Positions 1 through 7,595 are shown, numbered from the stretch's first letter. The stretch: DNA of 12,587 nucleotides from an uncultured Clostridia bacterium (GCA_934167755.1 CAKPLT010000024.1:1-12587); one strand, 5' to 3'. Made by a program: numbers and translations. The notes: a model not told the origin generated them from the letters alone.

Positions 1-76
1 TAAACATTAAATTGTACTAAAAAAGCTGAGGCAGAAAACTTTTAAAGTTTTCCACCCCAACTATTGACATAGAGCC
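1..76 (+). mobile_element. Right end of an ISL3-family insertion sequence (cut by window edge)
   Basis: These 76 bases match 8027-8102 with only two differences, and the second copy is the right end of a recognisable ISL3 relic. The terminal bases read CATAGAGCC, ending at 76. A subterminal palindrome (GAAAACTT, loop TTA, AAGTTTTC; 34-52) is shared by both copies. The body of the element lies to the left of the window, so it cannot be said whether this copy is intact. It lies 40 bp past the prkC stop codon, in the direction where rsgA often follows prkC in Firmicutes. Confidence 0.8.
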
Positions 77-116
77 TTTTTTATATATAGAGTTATTTGT
101 ATATAAATTAAATTTT

Positions 117-2129
117 TTATTCAAATGTATATGAACCATCTATTGTATTTAAGTCTATATCAGCTTCTTTTTCTTTTACATCATCTATATATACTTTTAC
201 AGTAATTACTCCTGTGCCTGTAACTTTATTATTTCCAGTATTAAATTTAGTTTCATTTTTATCAACATCTTTATTATAAATAGTCTCACCATTTGCTTCA
301 ACTCTTAATTTTGCTGTCTTTTTTACGCTAGTTGAATTATTATTTGATGTTGTATTATTTTTATCTTCTTCTTTATCGTCTTTTTCATCATATCCACCTG
401 TAATAGATTTCATATTGACATAAATTGTAGCTGTTTTCTTTTCTACTAACTTATTAACTGTTATAGTAATTGCAGTACCTTCGTCAACCTTTTCACCAGA
501 AGCTATACTTTGTTTTAAAACAACTCCATTGCCTCTAGTTTTATCTTCACCATATTCAACAGTTACTTTTAATCCTAAATCTTCAAGATTTTGTTTAGCT
601 GTTGCTTCCTCTTGATATAAAACTGATGATACTACAACTTGTTTTATTCCTGTACCAATACTTATATAAACTTTTACTGTATCTCCTGCATTTACTTCTG
701 TATCAGTATCTATTTCTTGTTTAATTATTATTCCAGCTTCTACAGTTTTACTTGTTTCTTCTATAAATTCAAGCTTAATTTTAGCTCCATCAGCAGCATC
801 TTCTGCTTCTTCTTTTGTCAAACCTTTTAATTTAGGTACCTTAGTTTTTTCTGTTCCTAAACTTACTACCACTTTTACTTCTGTCTTTTGTTTGATTTTT
901 CTACCTTCAACAAAAGGTGGTGTTTGAGATATTATTTGTCCTGCTTCATATTCTGTACTATATGTTGATTCTTCTTCAACATATGTTAATTTGCTTTCAT
1001 CTAATATCTTTTTAGCTTCATCAACCGTTTTTCCAACTAAGTTTGGAATTGCTACATCTTTTGGTCTTGTTGCATTTGATATTCCAATAGTTAATCCTAT
1101 TGTTATAATAAATAATAGGATTAATCCAATAATTGAAGACAATGCCTTATGAGCTTTTATAAATTCGACAAACTTATTAGGTTTTTTTCCATTTTTTTGT
1201 GCTCTATTAGAAGATATCCTTTCATTTTCAATATCTATTGTTGAAATTCTTTGTGTTGGAAAATCTTCTGCATAATCATTATCATCAACAAAATCTCCAT
1301 TTGGCTCTTTTAAAGCTCTTTTTAAATCTAATAACATTGCTGTTGCATTTTGATAACGCAAATTTGTATCTTTTCTTAGTGCTTTCATTATTATATCATT
1401 AACAGCTGATGGAATATTAGGATTTAACTCAATTGGTGGCTTTGGATCTTCCTGCATATGTTTTAATGCTATAGATACAGGTGTATCTGCATCAAAAGGT
1501 ACTTTTCCTGTAAGCATTTCATACATTACAACTCCCAATGAATATAAATCTGATTTTTCATCTGTAAATCCACCTCTTGCATGTTCTGGTGAAAAATAAT
1601 GTACAGATCCTATTGTTGTTCCAAATGCTGTAATTGTTGAATTTGAAACTGCTTTTGCTATTCCAAAATCTGTTACTTTTGCAACTCCATCTTCTGTAAT
1701 TATAATATTATGTGGTTTTATATCTCTATGTATTATATGATTTCTATGTGCAATTTCCAATGCTGATGCTATTTGAGAAGCAATATTAACTGACCATTTC
1801 CAAGGAAGTGGTCCTTTTTCTTCTATAATAATTTCTTTTAAAGTTTTTCCTTTTATAAGTTCCATTACTATATAATATAAATTCCCGTCAACACCTACAT
1901 CATATACTGAAACAATATTTGGATGAGTTATACTTGCTGCCGATTGTGCTTCAACTTCAAATCTTTTTATAAATTCTTCATCTGTTGTGAATTCGTCTCT
2001 TAATATTTTTACTGCTACATATCTATTTAAAACATGACATTTTGCCTTATATACTGTTGCCATTCCCCCACTACCGATTTTTTCGATAATTTCGTATCTA
2101 TTTCCCAACAATCTACCTTTTAAATCCAT
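117..2129 (-). CDS. prkC: PASTA-domain membrane serine/threonine protein kinase (PrkC/Stk type)
   Basis: A 670-residue Hanks-type kinase that in this family senses muropeptides or lipid II outside the cell and phosphorylates cytoplasmic targets. Kinase domain at about 11-275: glycine loop GSGGMATVY (19-27), ATP-binding K41, catalytic HRDIKPHN (134-141), DFG (154-156), and an activation loop with several Thr ending at SPE (180-182). A juxtamembrane linker leads to one membrane helix at about 331-350. Three PASTA repeats follow outside the cell (about 359-425, 427-493, 495-559). The last ~110 residues are not PASTA: an Asp/Lys/Asn-rich linker (580-605) and a beta-rich segment (605-660). The start is supported by AAGGAGAG 8 nt upstream. 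It lies 21 bp after stp, in the same transcription unit. No terminator is visible before the insertion sequence end at 76. Confidence 0.96.
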   Translation of the reverse strand: MDLKGRLLGNRYEIIEKIGSGGMATVYKAKCHVLNRYVAVKILRDEFTTDEEFIKRFEVEAQSAASITHPNIVSVYDVGVDGNLYYIVMELIKGKTLKEIIIEEKGPLPWKWSVNIASQIASALEIAHRNHIIHRDIKPHNIIITEDGVAKVTDFGIAKAVSNSTITAFGTTIGSVHYFSPEHARGGFTDEKSDLYSLGVVMYEMLTGKVPFDADTPVSIALKHMQEDPKPPIELNPNIPSAVNDIIMKALRKDTNLRYQNATAMLLDLKRALKEPNGDFVDDNDYAEDFPTQRISTIDIENERISSNRAQKNGKKPNKFVEFIKAHKALSSIIGLILLFIITIGLTIGISNATRPKDVAIPNLVGKTVDEAKKILDESKLTYVEEESTYSTEYEAGQIISQTPPFVEGRKIKQKTEVKVVVSLGTEKTKVPKLKGLTKEEAEDAADGAKIKLEFIEETSKTVEAGIIIKQEIDTDTEVNAGDTVKVYISIGTGIKQVVVSSVLYQEEATAKQNLEDLGLKVTVEYGEDKTRGNGVVLKQSIASGEKVDEGTAITITVNKLVEKKTATIYVNMKSITGGYDEKDDKEEDKNNTTSNNNSTSVKKTAKLRVEANGETIYNKDVDKNETKFNTGNNKVTGTGVITVKVYIDDVKEKEADIDLNTIDGSYTFE

Positions 2130-2150
2130 TTTTTAATCTCTCCTTATAGG

Positions 2151-2885
2151 TTATATGTTTTTCAATACTACAACTGTTATGTTATCTAACCCACCATTTT
2201 CATTTGCTAAATCTACAAGCCTGATAGGTGCCTTTTCTATATTTCCTTTTGCAATTCTGAATATATCTTCTTGTTTTACCATATTTGTTAATCCATCTGA
2301 TGAAATAAGTAAAATGTCATCTCTCAAAAATCCTTTTACAGATACATCTGGCTCAACAAAAGCATTACATCCAAGTGCTTTCATAAGCATATTCTTTTTT
2401 GGATGCTTTTCTGCTTCTTCTTTCGTTATTGTTCCATCTTTAACTAATTTTTGAACATAACTATGGTCTTGTGTTAATTTTCTTATAAAATCTTTTCTTA
2501 TTCTATAAATTCGACTATCTCCTATGTGTCCAATATATGCCTTATTATTATATATTAAGCAAACTTCTAAAGTAGTACCCATTCCTTCATATTCTTTGTT
2601 TTCTTTTGCTCTTTCATATACTACCATGTTTGCATATTCCATACTGCTTGCTACTAACTGTATTAGACTTTCTTTGTCTTTTGGAGTTTCTTTAAAATTG
2701 TTTTCAATATAACTTTTCGTGCATTTTATTGCTAAGTTACTCGCAATTTCTCCACCTTTATAGCCACCCATTCCATCTGCTAATAAGTATAATTTGACCT
2801 CACTTGTCGAATCAGATATATAATACGCATCTTGGTTCATTTCTCTAGCTTTTCCTATATCTGATTTTGCATAAGCTATTATCAT
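2151..2885 (-). CDS. stp: PP2C-family protein phosphatase (Stp/PrpC), partner of PrkC
   Basis: A 244-residue metal-dependent Ser/Thr phosphatase of the size usual for bacterial Stp/PrpC. It reverses PrkC phosphorylation and acts in the cytoplasm. PP2C motifs appear in order: NQD (17-19), ADGMGG with the metal-binding D37-G38, GMGTT (101-105), GHIGDSR (119-125), LTQDHS (137-142), SSDGL with metal-binding D197, and LDNITVV with D234. The start is fixed by GAGGTG 5 nt before the ATG. The promoter at 2912-2940 lies just upstream, and prkC begins 21 bp downstream, so kinase and phosphatase are co-expressed. Confidence 0.96.
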   Translation of the reverse strand: MIIAYAKSDIGKAREMNQDAYYISDSTSEVKLYLLADGMGGYKGGEIASNLAIKCTKSYIENNFKETPKDKESLIQLVASSMEYANMVVYERAKENKEYEGMGTTLEVCLIYNNKAYIGHIGDSRIYRIRKDFIRKLTQDHSYVQKLVKDGTITKEEAEKHPKKNMLMKALGCNAFVEPDVSVKGFLRDDILLISSDGLTNMVKQEDIFRIAKGNIEKAPIRLVDLANENGGLDNITVVVLKNI

Positions 2886-2911
2886 CGTTTCACCTCGTAT
2901 CCTTTTTTTAT

Positions 2912-2940
2912 GTTATATCATACTTTATTATTTTTTTCAA
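2912..2940 (-). promoter_or_regulatory. Sigma-A-type promoter of stp-prkC
   Basis: On the minus strand: TTGAAA (2940-2935), a 17-bp spacer, then TATAAC (2917-2912) preceded by TG, giving an extended -10. Each box is one base off consensus. It lies between the rlmN terminator and the stp ribosome binding site, so stp-prkC is a transcription unit separate from rlmN. Confidence 0.75.
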
Positions 2941-2964
2941 TCATTTTTTAAAACATTTTTATCT

Positions 2965-3002
2965 AAAAAGACCATTATGTATTAAGTACATTTTGGTCTT
3001 TT
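2965..3002 (-). terminator. Rho-independent terminator of rlmN
   Basis: A hairpin begins 3 nt after the rlmN stop codon. The outer stem is AAAAGACCA paired with TGGTCTTTT (9 bp). An inner ATGTA/TACAT stem is separated from it by unpaired A residues. A short T run follows on the minus strand. Confidence 0.75.
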
Positions 3003-3005
3003 ATA

Positions 3006-4034
3006 TTAATTATTTTTTAAATTTTTTCTCCTTAACTGTCCACAAGCTGCATCAATATCTGAACCGAGTTCTCTCCTAATTGTAGCAACAATTCCATGTT
3101 CATTTAAATAATCTCTAAACCTCATAATATTTTCATTTGAGCTTTTGGTATATGCACCATTTTCAATTTTATTAATTGGTATTAAGTTCACATGGCATAA
3201 CATCCCTTTTAAAAGATGTACTAATTCTTTGGCATCATCTAAATTGTCATTATTATCTTTTGCCAATGCATATTCAAATGATATTCTTCTATTAGTTTTT
3301 GCAATATAATCTTTACAAGCTTGCAATAACTCTTCTATCGGAAAAGCATTATTTACTGGCATCATACTACTTCTTTTCTCATTGTTTGTAGCATGTAATG
3401 ATATTGACAATGTACATTGAATATTTTCATCTGCTAGTCTATAAATACCTGGAACAAGACCACTTGTTGAAATACTTATATGTCTAGCTCCTATATTAAT
3501 TCCCTTTGGATTGTTTATTATTCTAATTGCATTTACTACATTAGTATAATTATTTAGTGGTTCTCCAATTCCCATAAAAACCACATTTGAAATTCTTATA
3601 TTATTATCTCTCTCAACAGCCAATATTTGTTCAACAATTTCACCTGATGTTAAGTTTCTAATAAAATTAATTCCTGTTGATGCGCAAAACTTACACCCCA
3701 TTTTACATCCGATTTGCGATGAAACACAAATACTGTATCCATGATGATAACTCATTAAAACAGTTTCAATTGCATTTCCATCTAGCACATCAAAAAGATA
3801 TTTTTTAGTACCATCAGAAGATTCTTGTTTTTTTAATATATTAAAATTATGCATATCATAATTTTGTTTTAACTTTTCTCTTAATTCAAGTGAAAGATTT
3901 GTCATTTCATTAAAACTTGTTACTTTGTTTTCATATAACCATTTAAATACTTGTTCTGCTCTAAATGGCTTTTCTCCTAATTCTATAAATTCTTGTTTTA
4001 ATGCTTCTAAATCATAGTCTTTTATATTTTTCAT
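3006..4034 (-). CDS. rlmN: Dual-specificity 23S rRNA/tRNA adenine-C2 methyltransferase RlmN
   Basis: A radical-SAM enzyme that methylates C2 of A2503 in 23S rRNA and of A37 in some tRNAs. With the start chosen here the protein has 342 residues, normal for the family. The CX3CX2C cluster motif is C110-C114-C117 (GCKMGCKFCAST). C103, seven residues earlier, sits where E. coli has its conserved C118, and the catalytic C331 lies in DAACGQLRR. Other signatures are FMGIGEPL (153-160) and SISLHA (210-215). The start MKNIKDYD has GGAG 5 nt upstream. A longer reading frame starting at 4067 gains 11 residues encoded inside the repeat element at 4048-4251, has no ribosome binding site and is not credible. 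The gene has its own terminator at 2965-3002. Confidence 0.96.
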   Translation of the reverse strand: MKNIKDYDLEALKQEFIELGEKPFRAEQVFKWLYENKVTSFNEMTNLSLELREKLKQNYDMHNFNILKKQESSDGTKKYLFDVLDGNAIETVLMSYHHGYSICVSSQIGCKMGCKFCASTGINFIRNLTSGEIVEQILAVERDNNIRISNVVFMGIGEPLNNYTNVVNAIRIINNPKGINIGARHISISTSGLVPGIYRLADENIQCTLSISLHATNNEKRSSMMPVNNAFPIEELLQACKDYIAKTNRRISFEYALAKDNNDNLDDAKELVHLLKGMLCHVNLIPINKIENGAYTKSSNENIMRFRDYLNEHGIVATIRRELGSDIDAACGQLRRKNLKNN

Positions 4035-4047
4035 TTTTACTCCAATC

Positions 4048-4251
4048 TTACCAGTAGGGACACTCATAATTGGTCAAAAAAGTTACCAGTGGGGACACTC
4101 ATTAATGGTAAAAACTTATTATTTAAAATTGCTAATTAATAAATATAATAGAATAAGTATTAATTAAATTAACTTTTACGATACTTTTTACCATTAATGA
4201 GTGTCCCCACTGGTAACTTTTTTGACCAATTATGAGTGTCCCTACTGGTAA
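4048..4251. mobile_element. MITE-like element: perfect 67-bp inverted repeats with doubled end units
   Basis: The left arm (4048-4114) is the exact reverse complement of the right arm (4185-4251), 67 of 67 bases. They enclose a 70-bp A+T-rich core with no reading frame. Each arm holds two tandem copies of a ~33-bp unit beginning TTACCAGT(A/G)GGGACACTCAT (4048-4080 and 4083-4114 on the left), so the element carries four copies. The trinucleotide ATC flanks it on both sides (4045-4047, 4252-4254), a possible target duplication. It fills the gap between the U32 stop and the rlmN ribosome binding site. The core read leftward contains weak promoter-like boxes (TTAATT, 16 bp, TATTAT), low confidence. 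I do not recognise the parent element. Confidence 0.85.
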
Positions 4252-4265
4252 ATCCCTACTAATAA

Positions 4266-5501
4266 CTATTTTCTTCTTCTTAAAATCCAATCTTTTTCAA
4301 CTTTAATTGGAAGAATCATTTTTACTTTTTGGTCTTTTACCCCAGGACTTACAGCTTCAATTTCTTGATCAGTATCTATGTCCCATAATTTCTCTATTTT
4401 AAACTCAATTGGTTCAAGTTGATATGGTACCAATATCTCCATTGTGTCTCCGACAGCAAGTCTATTTCGTATGTCTACTATTGCCTTTTTAGAATTCTCC
4501 TCATATCCTACAATTTTTCCGCCAAATTGATATTCTTCATTATATTGGTGACCATCATATTCTTGAATATCTGTATTTTTTCTATCATTAAAATAAAATG
4601 TTGTTAATTCTCTTGTTTTTATTTTTTCAATTTCTCTCATATATTTTTCAGAATCATAATGTGTTGGGTCTTTTTTATAATCATCTATTGCATTTCTATA
4701 TACATTTACTATACTTGCTACATAATATTCTGTTTTAAGGCGTCCTTCTATTTTTAAACTATCAACTCCCATATCTATTATTTCTGGAAGTTCATTTATT
4801 AAGCATAAATCTTTTGAAGAAAATATGCTTGTTCCATATTCATTTGTTTCTACTGGCATAAACTGTCCTGGTGTGTTTCTTTCTTCAGCATATAAATTAT
4901 ATGACCATCTACAGCTTTGTGCACAATCACCCAAATTTGCACTTCTACATGTTAAAAAGTCACTTAAGAAACATCTTCCTGAATATGCGAAACATATTGC
5001 ACCATGTATAAAAATTTCTATTTCCATGTCTTCAGGTTTGTTATCCATTATATATTTTAATTGCTTTTTGTTCATTTCTCTTGCTAATATCATTCTTTTT
5101 GCACCATTTTTACGCCAAAAATTACAATCATGTAAACTCACAATATTGGCTTGTGTACTTACATTTATTGGAACACTTGGAACATATTGTTTTAAAACTT
5201 CAATTACTCCTCCATCTGCTGCAATAATTCCATCAGGCTTCAATTCTTCTAATTTTTTTGCCATTTCTATTATTTCTTCATATTTTTCATCCCATGCAAA
5301 TATGTTTAGTGTTACATAAACTTTTTTTCCTATACTATGTGCATATTTTATTGTATTTACTAAATCATCATCTCCCATATCTGCTCTTGTTCTTAATGAT
5401 AGTGATGATGTTCCACAATACACTGCGTCTGCGCCATATAGAAAAGCTATTTTTGCTTTCTCATAAGACCCTGCTGGTGCTAATAATTCTACTTCTTTCA
5501 T
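4266..5501 (-). CDS. Peptidase U32-family protein, probable TrhP-type tRNA hydroxylation factor
   Basis: A 411-residue member of the U32 family. These proteins bind an iron-sulfur cluster; bacterial TrhP members take part in prephenate-dependent 5-hydroxylation of U34 in tRNA, while others act in collagen breakdown, 23S rRNA (RlhA) or ubiquinone (UbiU/V) modification. The N-terminal LLAPAGSYEKAKIAFLYGAD (6-25) and the signature HGAICFAYSGRCFLS (166-180) are diagnostic. Cysteines C170, C177, C193 and C233 match the spacing of the UbiU cluster ligands; C197 is extra. The length fits the TrhP2/YrrO group, but that choice is an inference. The partner U32 gene often found next door is absent. AAAGGA precedes the ATG, and the gene has a perfect consensus promoter. 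No ordinary terminator follows; the repeat element begins 14 bp downstream. Confidence 0.88.
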   Translation of the reverse strand: MKEVELLAPAGSYEKAKIAFLYGADAVYCGTSSLSLRTRADMGDDDLVNTIKYAHSIGKKVYVTLNIFAWDEKYEEIIEMAKKLEELKPDGIIAADGGVIEVLKQYVPSVPINVSTQANIVSLHDCNFWRKNGAKRMILAREMNKKQLKYIMDNKPEDMEIEIFIHGAICFAYSGRCFLSDFLTCRSANLGDCAQSCRWSYNLYAEERNTPGQFMPVETNEYGTSIFSSKDLCLINELPEIIDMGVDSLKIEGRLKTEYYVASIVNVYRNAIDDYKKDPTHYDSEKYMREIEKIKTRELTTFYFNDRKNTDIQEYDGHQYNEEYQFGGKIVGYEENSKKAIVDIRNRLAVGDTMEILVPYQLEPIEFKIEKLWDIDTDQEIEAVSPGVKDQKVKMILPIKVEKDWILRRRK

Positions 5502-5593
5502 TTTTCTTTTCCTTTCTTTATACTTAATCTATATATTTTTAACTAAAAATCTCTATACAGTTTATCCTGTTGTATTAGTCATTTTTCCAAAAT

Positions 5594-5622
5594 ATTATAT
5601 CTTATTTTCATTATTATGTCAA
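5594..5622 (-). promoter_or_regulatory. Consensus sigma-A promoter of the U32 gene
   Basis: On the minus strand: TTGACA (5622-5617), a 17-bp spacer, TATAAT (5599-5594), both perfect matches to consensus. Transcription should start near 5587, giving a leader of about 85 nt before the ATG at 5501. The -35 box is 8 bp from the -35 box of the divergent engB promoter. Confidence 0.88.
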
Positions 5623-5630
5623 TTTTTTCT

Positions 5631-5659
5631 TTGATTTTATAGTTATTCTATGATATAAT
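5631..5659 (+). promoter_or_regulatory. Sigma-A promoter of engB
   Basis: TTGATT (5631-5636), a 17-bp spacer, TATAAT (5654-5659). Expected start near 5666, about 50 nt before the engB ATG. It is back to back with the U32 promoter. Confidence 0.82.
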
Positions 5660-5716
5660 AGGTATTACTTATGAATTTTTAACAAATTTATACATTTGAA
5701 AGGAATGAGATTAATT

Positions 5717-6298
5717 ATGATAGTAAAAAATCCGAGATTTGAAATTTCAGCAGTAAAAGAAAGTCAATATCCAAAAGCAGGACTACCAGAAGTAGTTTTA
5801 GTAGGAAAATCTAATGTTGGAAAATCAAGTTTTATAAATACATTGATTAATAGAAAAAAATTAGCCCGTACAAGTAGCGAGCCTGGTAAAACAAGACAAT
5901 TAAATTTTTATAATATTGATGACTTGTTTTATTTTGTAGATCTACCTGGTTATGGTTATAGTAAAATGTCTAAACAAGAACAAGTTAAGGTTGGTGAATT
6001 TATTGAACATTATCTAACAACTAGAAAGGAAATTTGTTTAATTGTGTTCCTTGTTGATATTAGGCATAACCCTACTTCAAATGATTTTTTAATGTATGAT
6101 TATGTTATTAGAAGTGGTCTTCCTTGTATGATTATAACAAATAAGGCTGATAAGATTGCAAAAACTAAAGTTGATGATGCTTCTAAAAATATTCAAAAAC
6201 AACTTAATCCTATTGGTGATATTACTACTTTACCTTTTTCTTCTGAAAGAAAAGTTTATAGTGATGATGTTTGGAAGGTTATTGAATCTTATTTATAA
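5717..6298 (+). CDS. engB: Ribosome-biogenesis GTPase EngB (YsxC/YihA)
   Basis: A 193-residue TRAFAC-class GTPase needed for late assembly of the 50S subunit, cytoplasmic. G motifs: G1 GKSNVGKS (30-37), G2 around PGKTRQ (56-61), G3 DLPG (75-78), G4 TNKAD (141-145), G5 FSS (174-176). The length and the N-terminus (EISAVKESQYP) align with Bacillus YsxC when the ATG at 5717 is used. In-frame TTG 5696 and ATG 5705 upstream would only add unconserved residues. The ribosome binding site is weak at either spacing (AAAGGA 12 nt or GAG 7 nt upstream). Unlike Bacillus, where it follows lon, the gene stands alone here. It is the only plus-strand gene and ends at a strong shared terminator. Confidence 0.95.
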   Translation: MIVKNPRFEISAVKESQYPKAGLPEVVLVGKSNVGKSSFINTLINRKKLARTSSEPGKTRQLNFYNIDDLFYFVDLPGYGYSKMSKQEQVKVGEFIEHYLTTRKEICLIVFLVDIRHNPTSNDFLMYDYVIRSGLPCMIITNKADKIAKTKVDDASKNIQKQLNPIGDITTLPFSSERKVYSDDVWKVIESYL

Positions 6299-6311
6299 TT
6301 TGCTTGACATT

Positions 6312-6346
6312 AAAAAAGGAGACTATAAAATGAAGTCTCCTTTTTT
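6312..6346. terminator. Bidirectional Rho-independent terminator between engB and the surface-protein gene
   Basis: A perfect 13-bp stem, AAAAAAGGAGACT paired with AGTCTCCTTTTTT, with a 9-nt loop. It is flanked by A and T runs that serve both directions. It lies 13 bp after the engB stop and 15 bp beyond the stop of the convergent gene. Confidence 0.92.
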
Positions 6347-6361
6347 ATAGTTTCTTTAGTT

Positions 6362-7294
6362 TTACTTTATGTCTCTAAAATTTTTATATTTCTTATACAT
6401 ACCTACTGTTATAAAAATCATTATAATAATTCCTATACAAATAATCATTGTAATGCTTTTTCCTGCTTTAGGAAGTATAGTTTGTGCTATAGTTTTGTCT
6501 CTTATTTCTAATGGTTCTTGTTTTGAATTGGTTACTGGATCAGATTGTGGTGGATCTGGTGTTTGTGTTGGTATTTGGGATGGTACTAGAGTAGGATCAT
6601 TTCCACCTTTTACTTCTATATCGCATGAGTCTGTAACAATTTCGTCTTCAGGAGTTTTATATTTAGCTGTTATAGTTGCCTTTCCTTCTTTGATTGCAGT
6701 AACTAGTCCATTGTCATTAACATTTACAACACTTTCATCATCGCTTGACCATATTACTCCTTTTGATGAAATATCTCCAACACGATATGCCATTCCGGAA
6801 ACTAAAATTGTAACTAATTTCAATTTTTCACCTTTTTTCATACTCGTTCCCTCTAGCTTCATATCGTCTTCTCTTTCAATTTCAATCCTATAATTTGATT
6901 GGCGAACAGTTGTTGTGATTTTACTTGTGTAGTTAACTCCATTATACACTAAACTTGCAATTATATCTGTTGTTCCTAGTTTCTTTCCTTTAATTTTTGC
7001 TGTAATTACAGGATTAAATTTTTCTTCATAAGTTATCTCTTGTATTTCAGCGATATTTTCATCTGCTATAGTTAATTTAATGTTTTCTTTTTCACTAAGA
7101 GGAATATTTTTCATCATAACATAGCATGTTCTCGTATTATGTAATGTTAAAAAATCATCATCTTCATAGTCATCGCCAAAACCGCATAAAAAGATTTCAC
7201 ATTGTGAATCATCTACAGCATAAGAATTAATACAAAATATATTAGATATCATTAATAATATACTTAATAAAAAAAATATTTTTTTATTTTTCAT
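6362..7294 (-). CDS. Secreted Ig-like (BIG_2) surface protein with LPKAG sorting-like tail
   Basis: A 310-residue exported protein of unknown role. A signal peptide covers 1-26 (MKNKK, a hydrophobic core at 6-20, likely cut after SYA). Residues 30-135 look like a beta-sandwich region without a clear family. Residues about 150-229 form a BIG_2 fold (VIWSSDDESVVNVNDNGLVT then EGKATITAKY). A Pro/Gln/Thr-rich stalk (231-255) follows. The C-terminus has LPKAG (274-278), a membrane helix (281-299) and a basic tail (KKYKNFRDIK), the architecture of a sortase substrate with Ala in place of Thr. If sortase does not act on it, it would be anchored by the helix. The start MKNKK has a GGGG-type site 10 nt upstream; a TTG three codons earlier is rejected. 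It is monocistronic with its own promoter and shares the engB terminator. Confidence 0.8.
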   Translation of the reverse strand: MKNKKIFFLLSILLMISNIFCINSYAVDDSQCEIFLCGFGDDYEDDDFLTLHNTRTCYVMMKNIPLSEKENIKLTIADENIAEIQEITYEEKFNPVITAKIKGKKLGTTDIIASLVYNGVNYTSKITTTVRQSNYRIEIEREDDMKLEGTSMKKGEKLKLVTILVSGMAYRVGDISSKGVIWSSDDESVVNVNDNGLVTAIKEGKATITAKYKTPEDEIVTDSCDIEVKGGNDPTLVPSQIPTQTPDPPQSDPVTNSKQEPLEIRDKTIAQTILPKAGKSITMIICIGIIIMIFITVGMYKKYKNFRDIK

Positions 7295-7343
7295 TTTAAG
7301 CAATCCCCTTTTTCTTTATTTTTTATGTTATATTTCATAACCA

Positions 7344-7372
7344 ATTATTACACAATTTTATGAAAGTTGCAA
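7344..7372 (-). promoter_or_regulatory. Promoter of the Ig-like surface-protein gene
   Basis: On the minus strand: TTGCAA (7372-7367), a 17-bp spacer, AATAAT (7349-7344) preceded by TGT, giving an extended -10. The expected leader is about 45 nt. Confidence 0.6.
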
Positions 7373-7427
7373 GTCATTTTTTATTTATTTTTCAAAAAGC
7401 AAATAAACTTACTCTATTTTTTCATAA

Positions 7428-7595
7428 TGCTATTCTGCTAATTTTTCTGTATCTCTTGCATTTCGGTTGGTTCGAGTATATTGCAATGTAATGGAAAACT
7501 GGTTTCATCCTTATAAGGATTGCTATCTCCCAGAAAATAGACCAGCATTACCATTTATGAAAAAATAGTTAAATGAGCATCCAAACGAGAAATAA
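7428..7595 (+). pseudogene. Broken C-terminal coding remnant of unknown family
   Basis: This stretch has more G+C than the surrounding spacer and reads in one frame like protein: VRVYCNVMENWFHPYKD, then PENRPALPFMKK, a TAG stop at 7566, then LNEHPNEK and TAA at 7593. A single G-to-A change (TGG to TAG) would explain the internal stop. There is no start, no ribosome binding site, and a stop lies directly upstream at 7425. A hairpin follows the final stop at once, as at a gene end. I do not recognise the family. It could be the tail of a displaced accessory gene, or chance. Confidence 0.4.

Noticed and set aside
4048..4251. CRISPR array, because a ~33-bp unit occurs four times
   Set aside because: The copies are two pairs in opposite orientation with 2-nt or 70-nt spacing, with no regular unique spacers and no cas genes.
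4825..5319. 164-codon plus-strand reading frame opposite the U32 gene
   Set aside because: It is the antisense shadow of a clearly conserved gene, and no promoter or ribosome binding site serves it.
6369..6893. 174-codon plus-strand reading frame opposite the surface-protein gene
   Set aside because: The minus-strand gene has a signal peptide, BIG_2 domain, promoter and ribosome binding site. The plus frame has none and begins just after a strong terminator.
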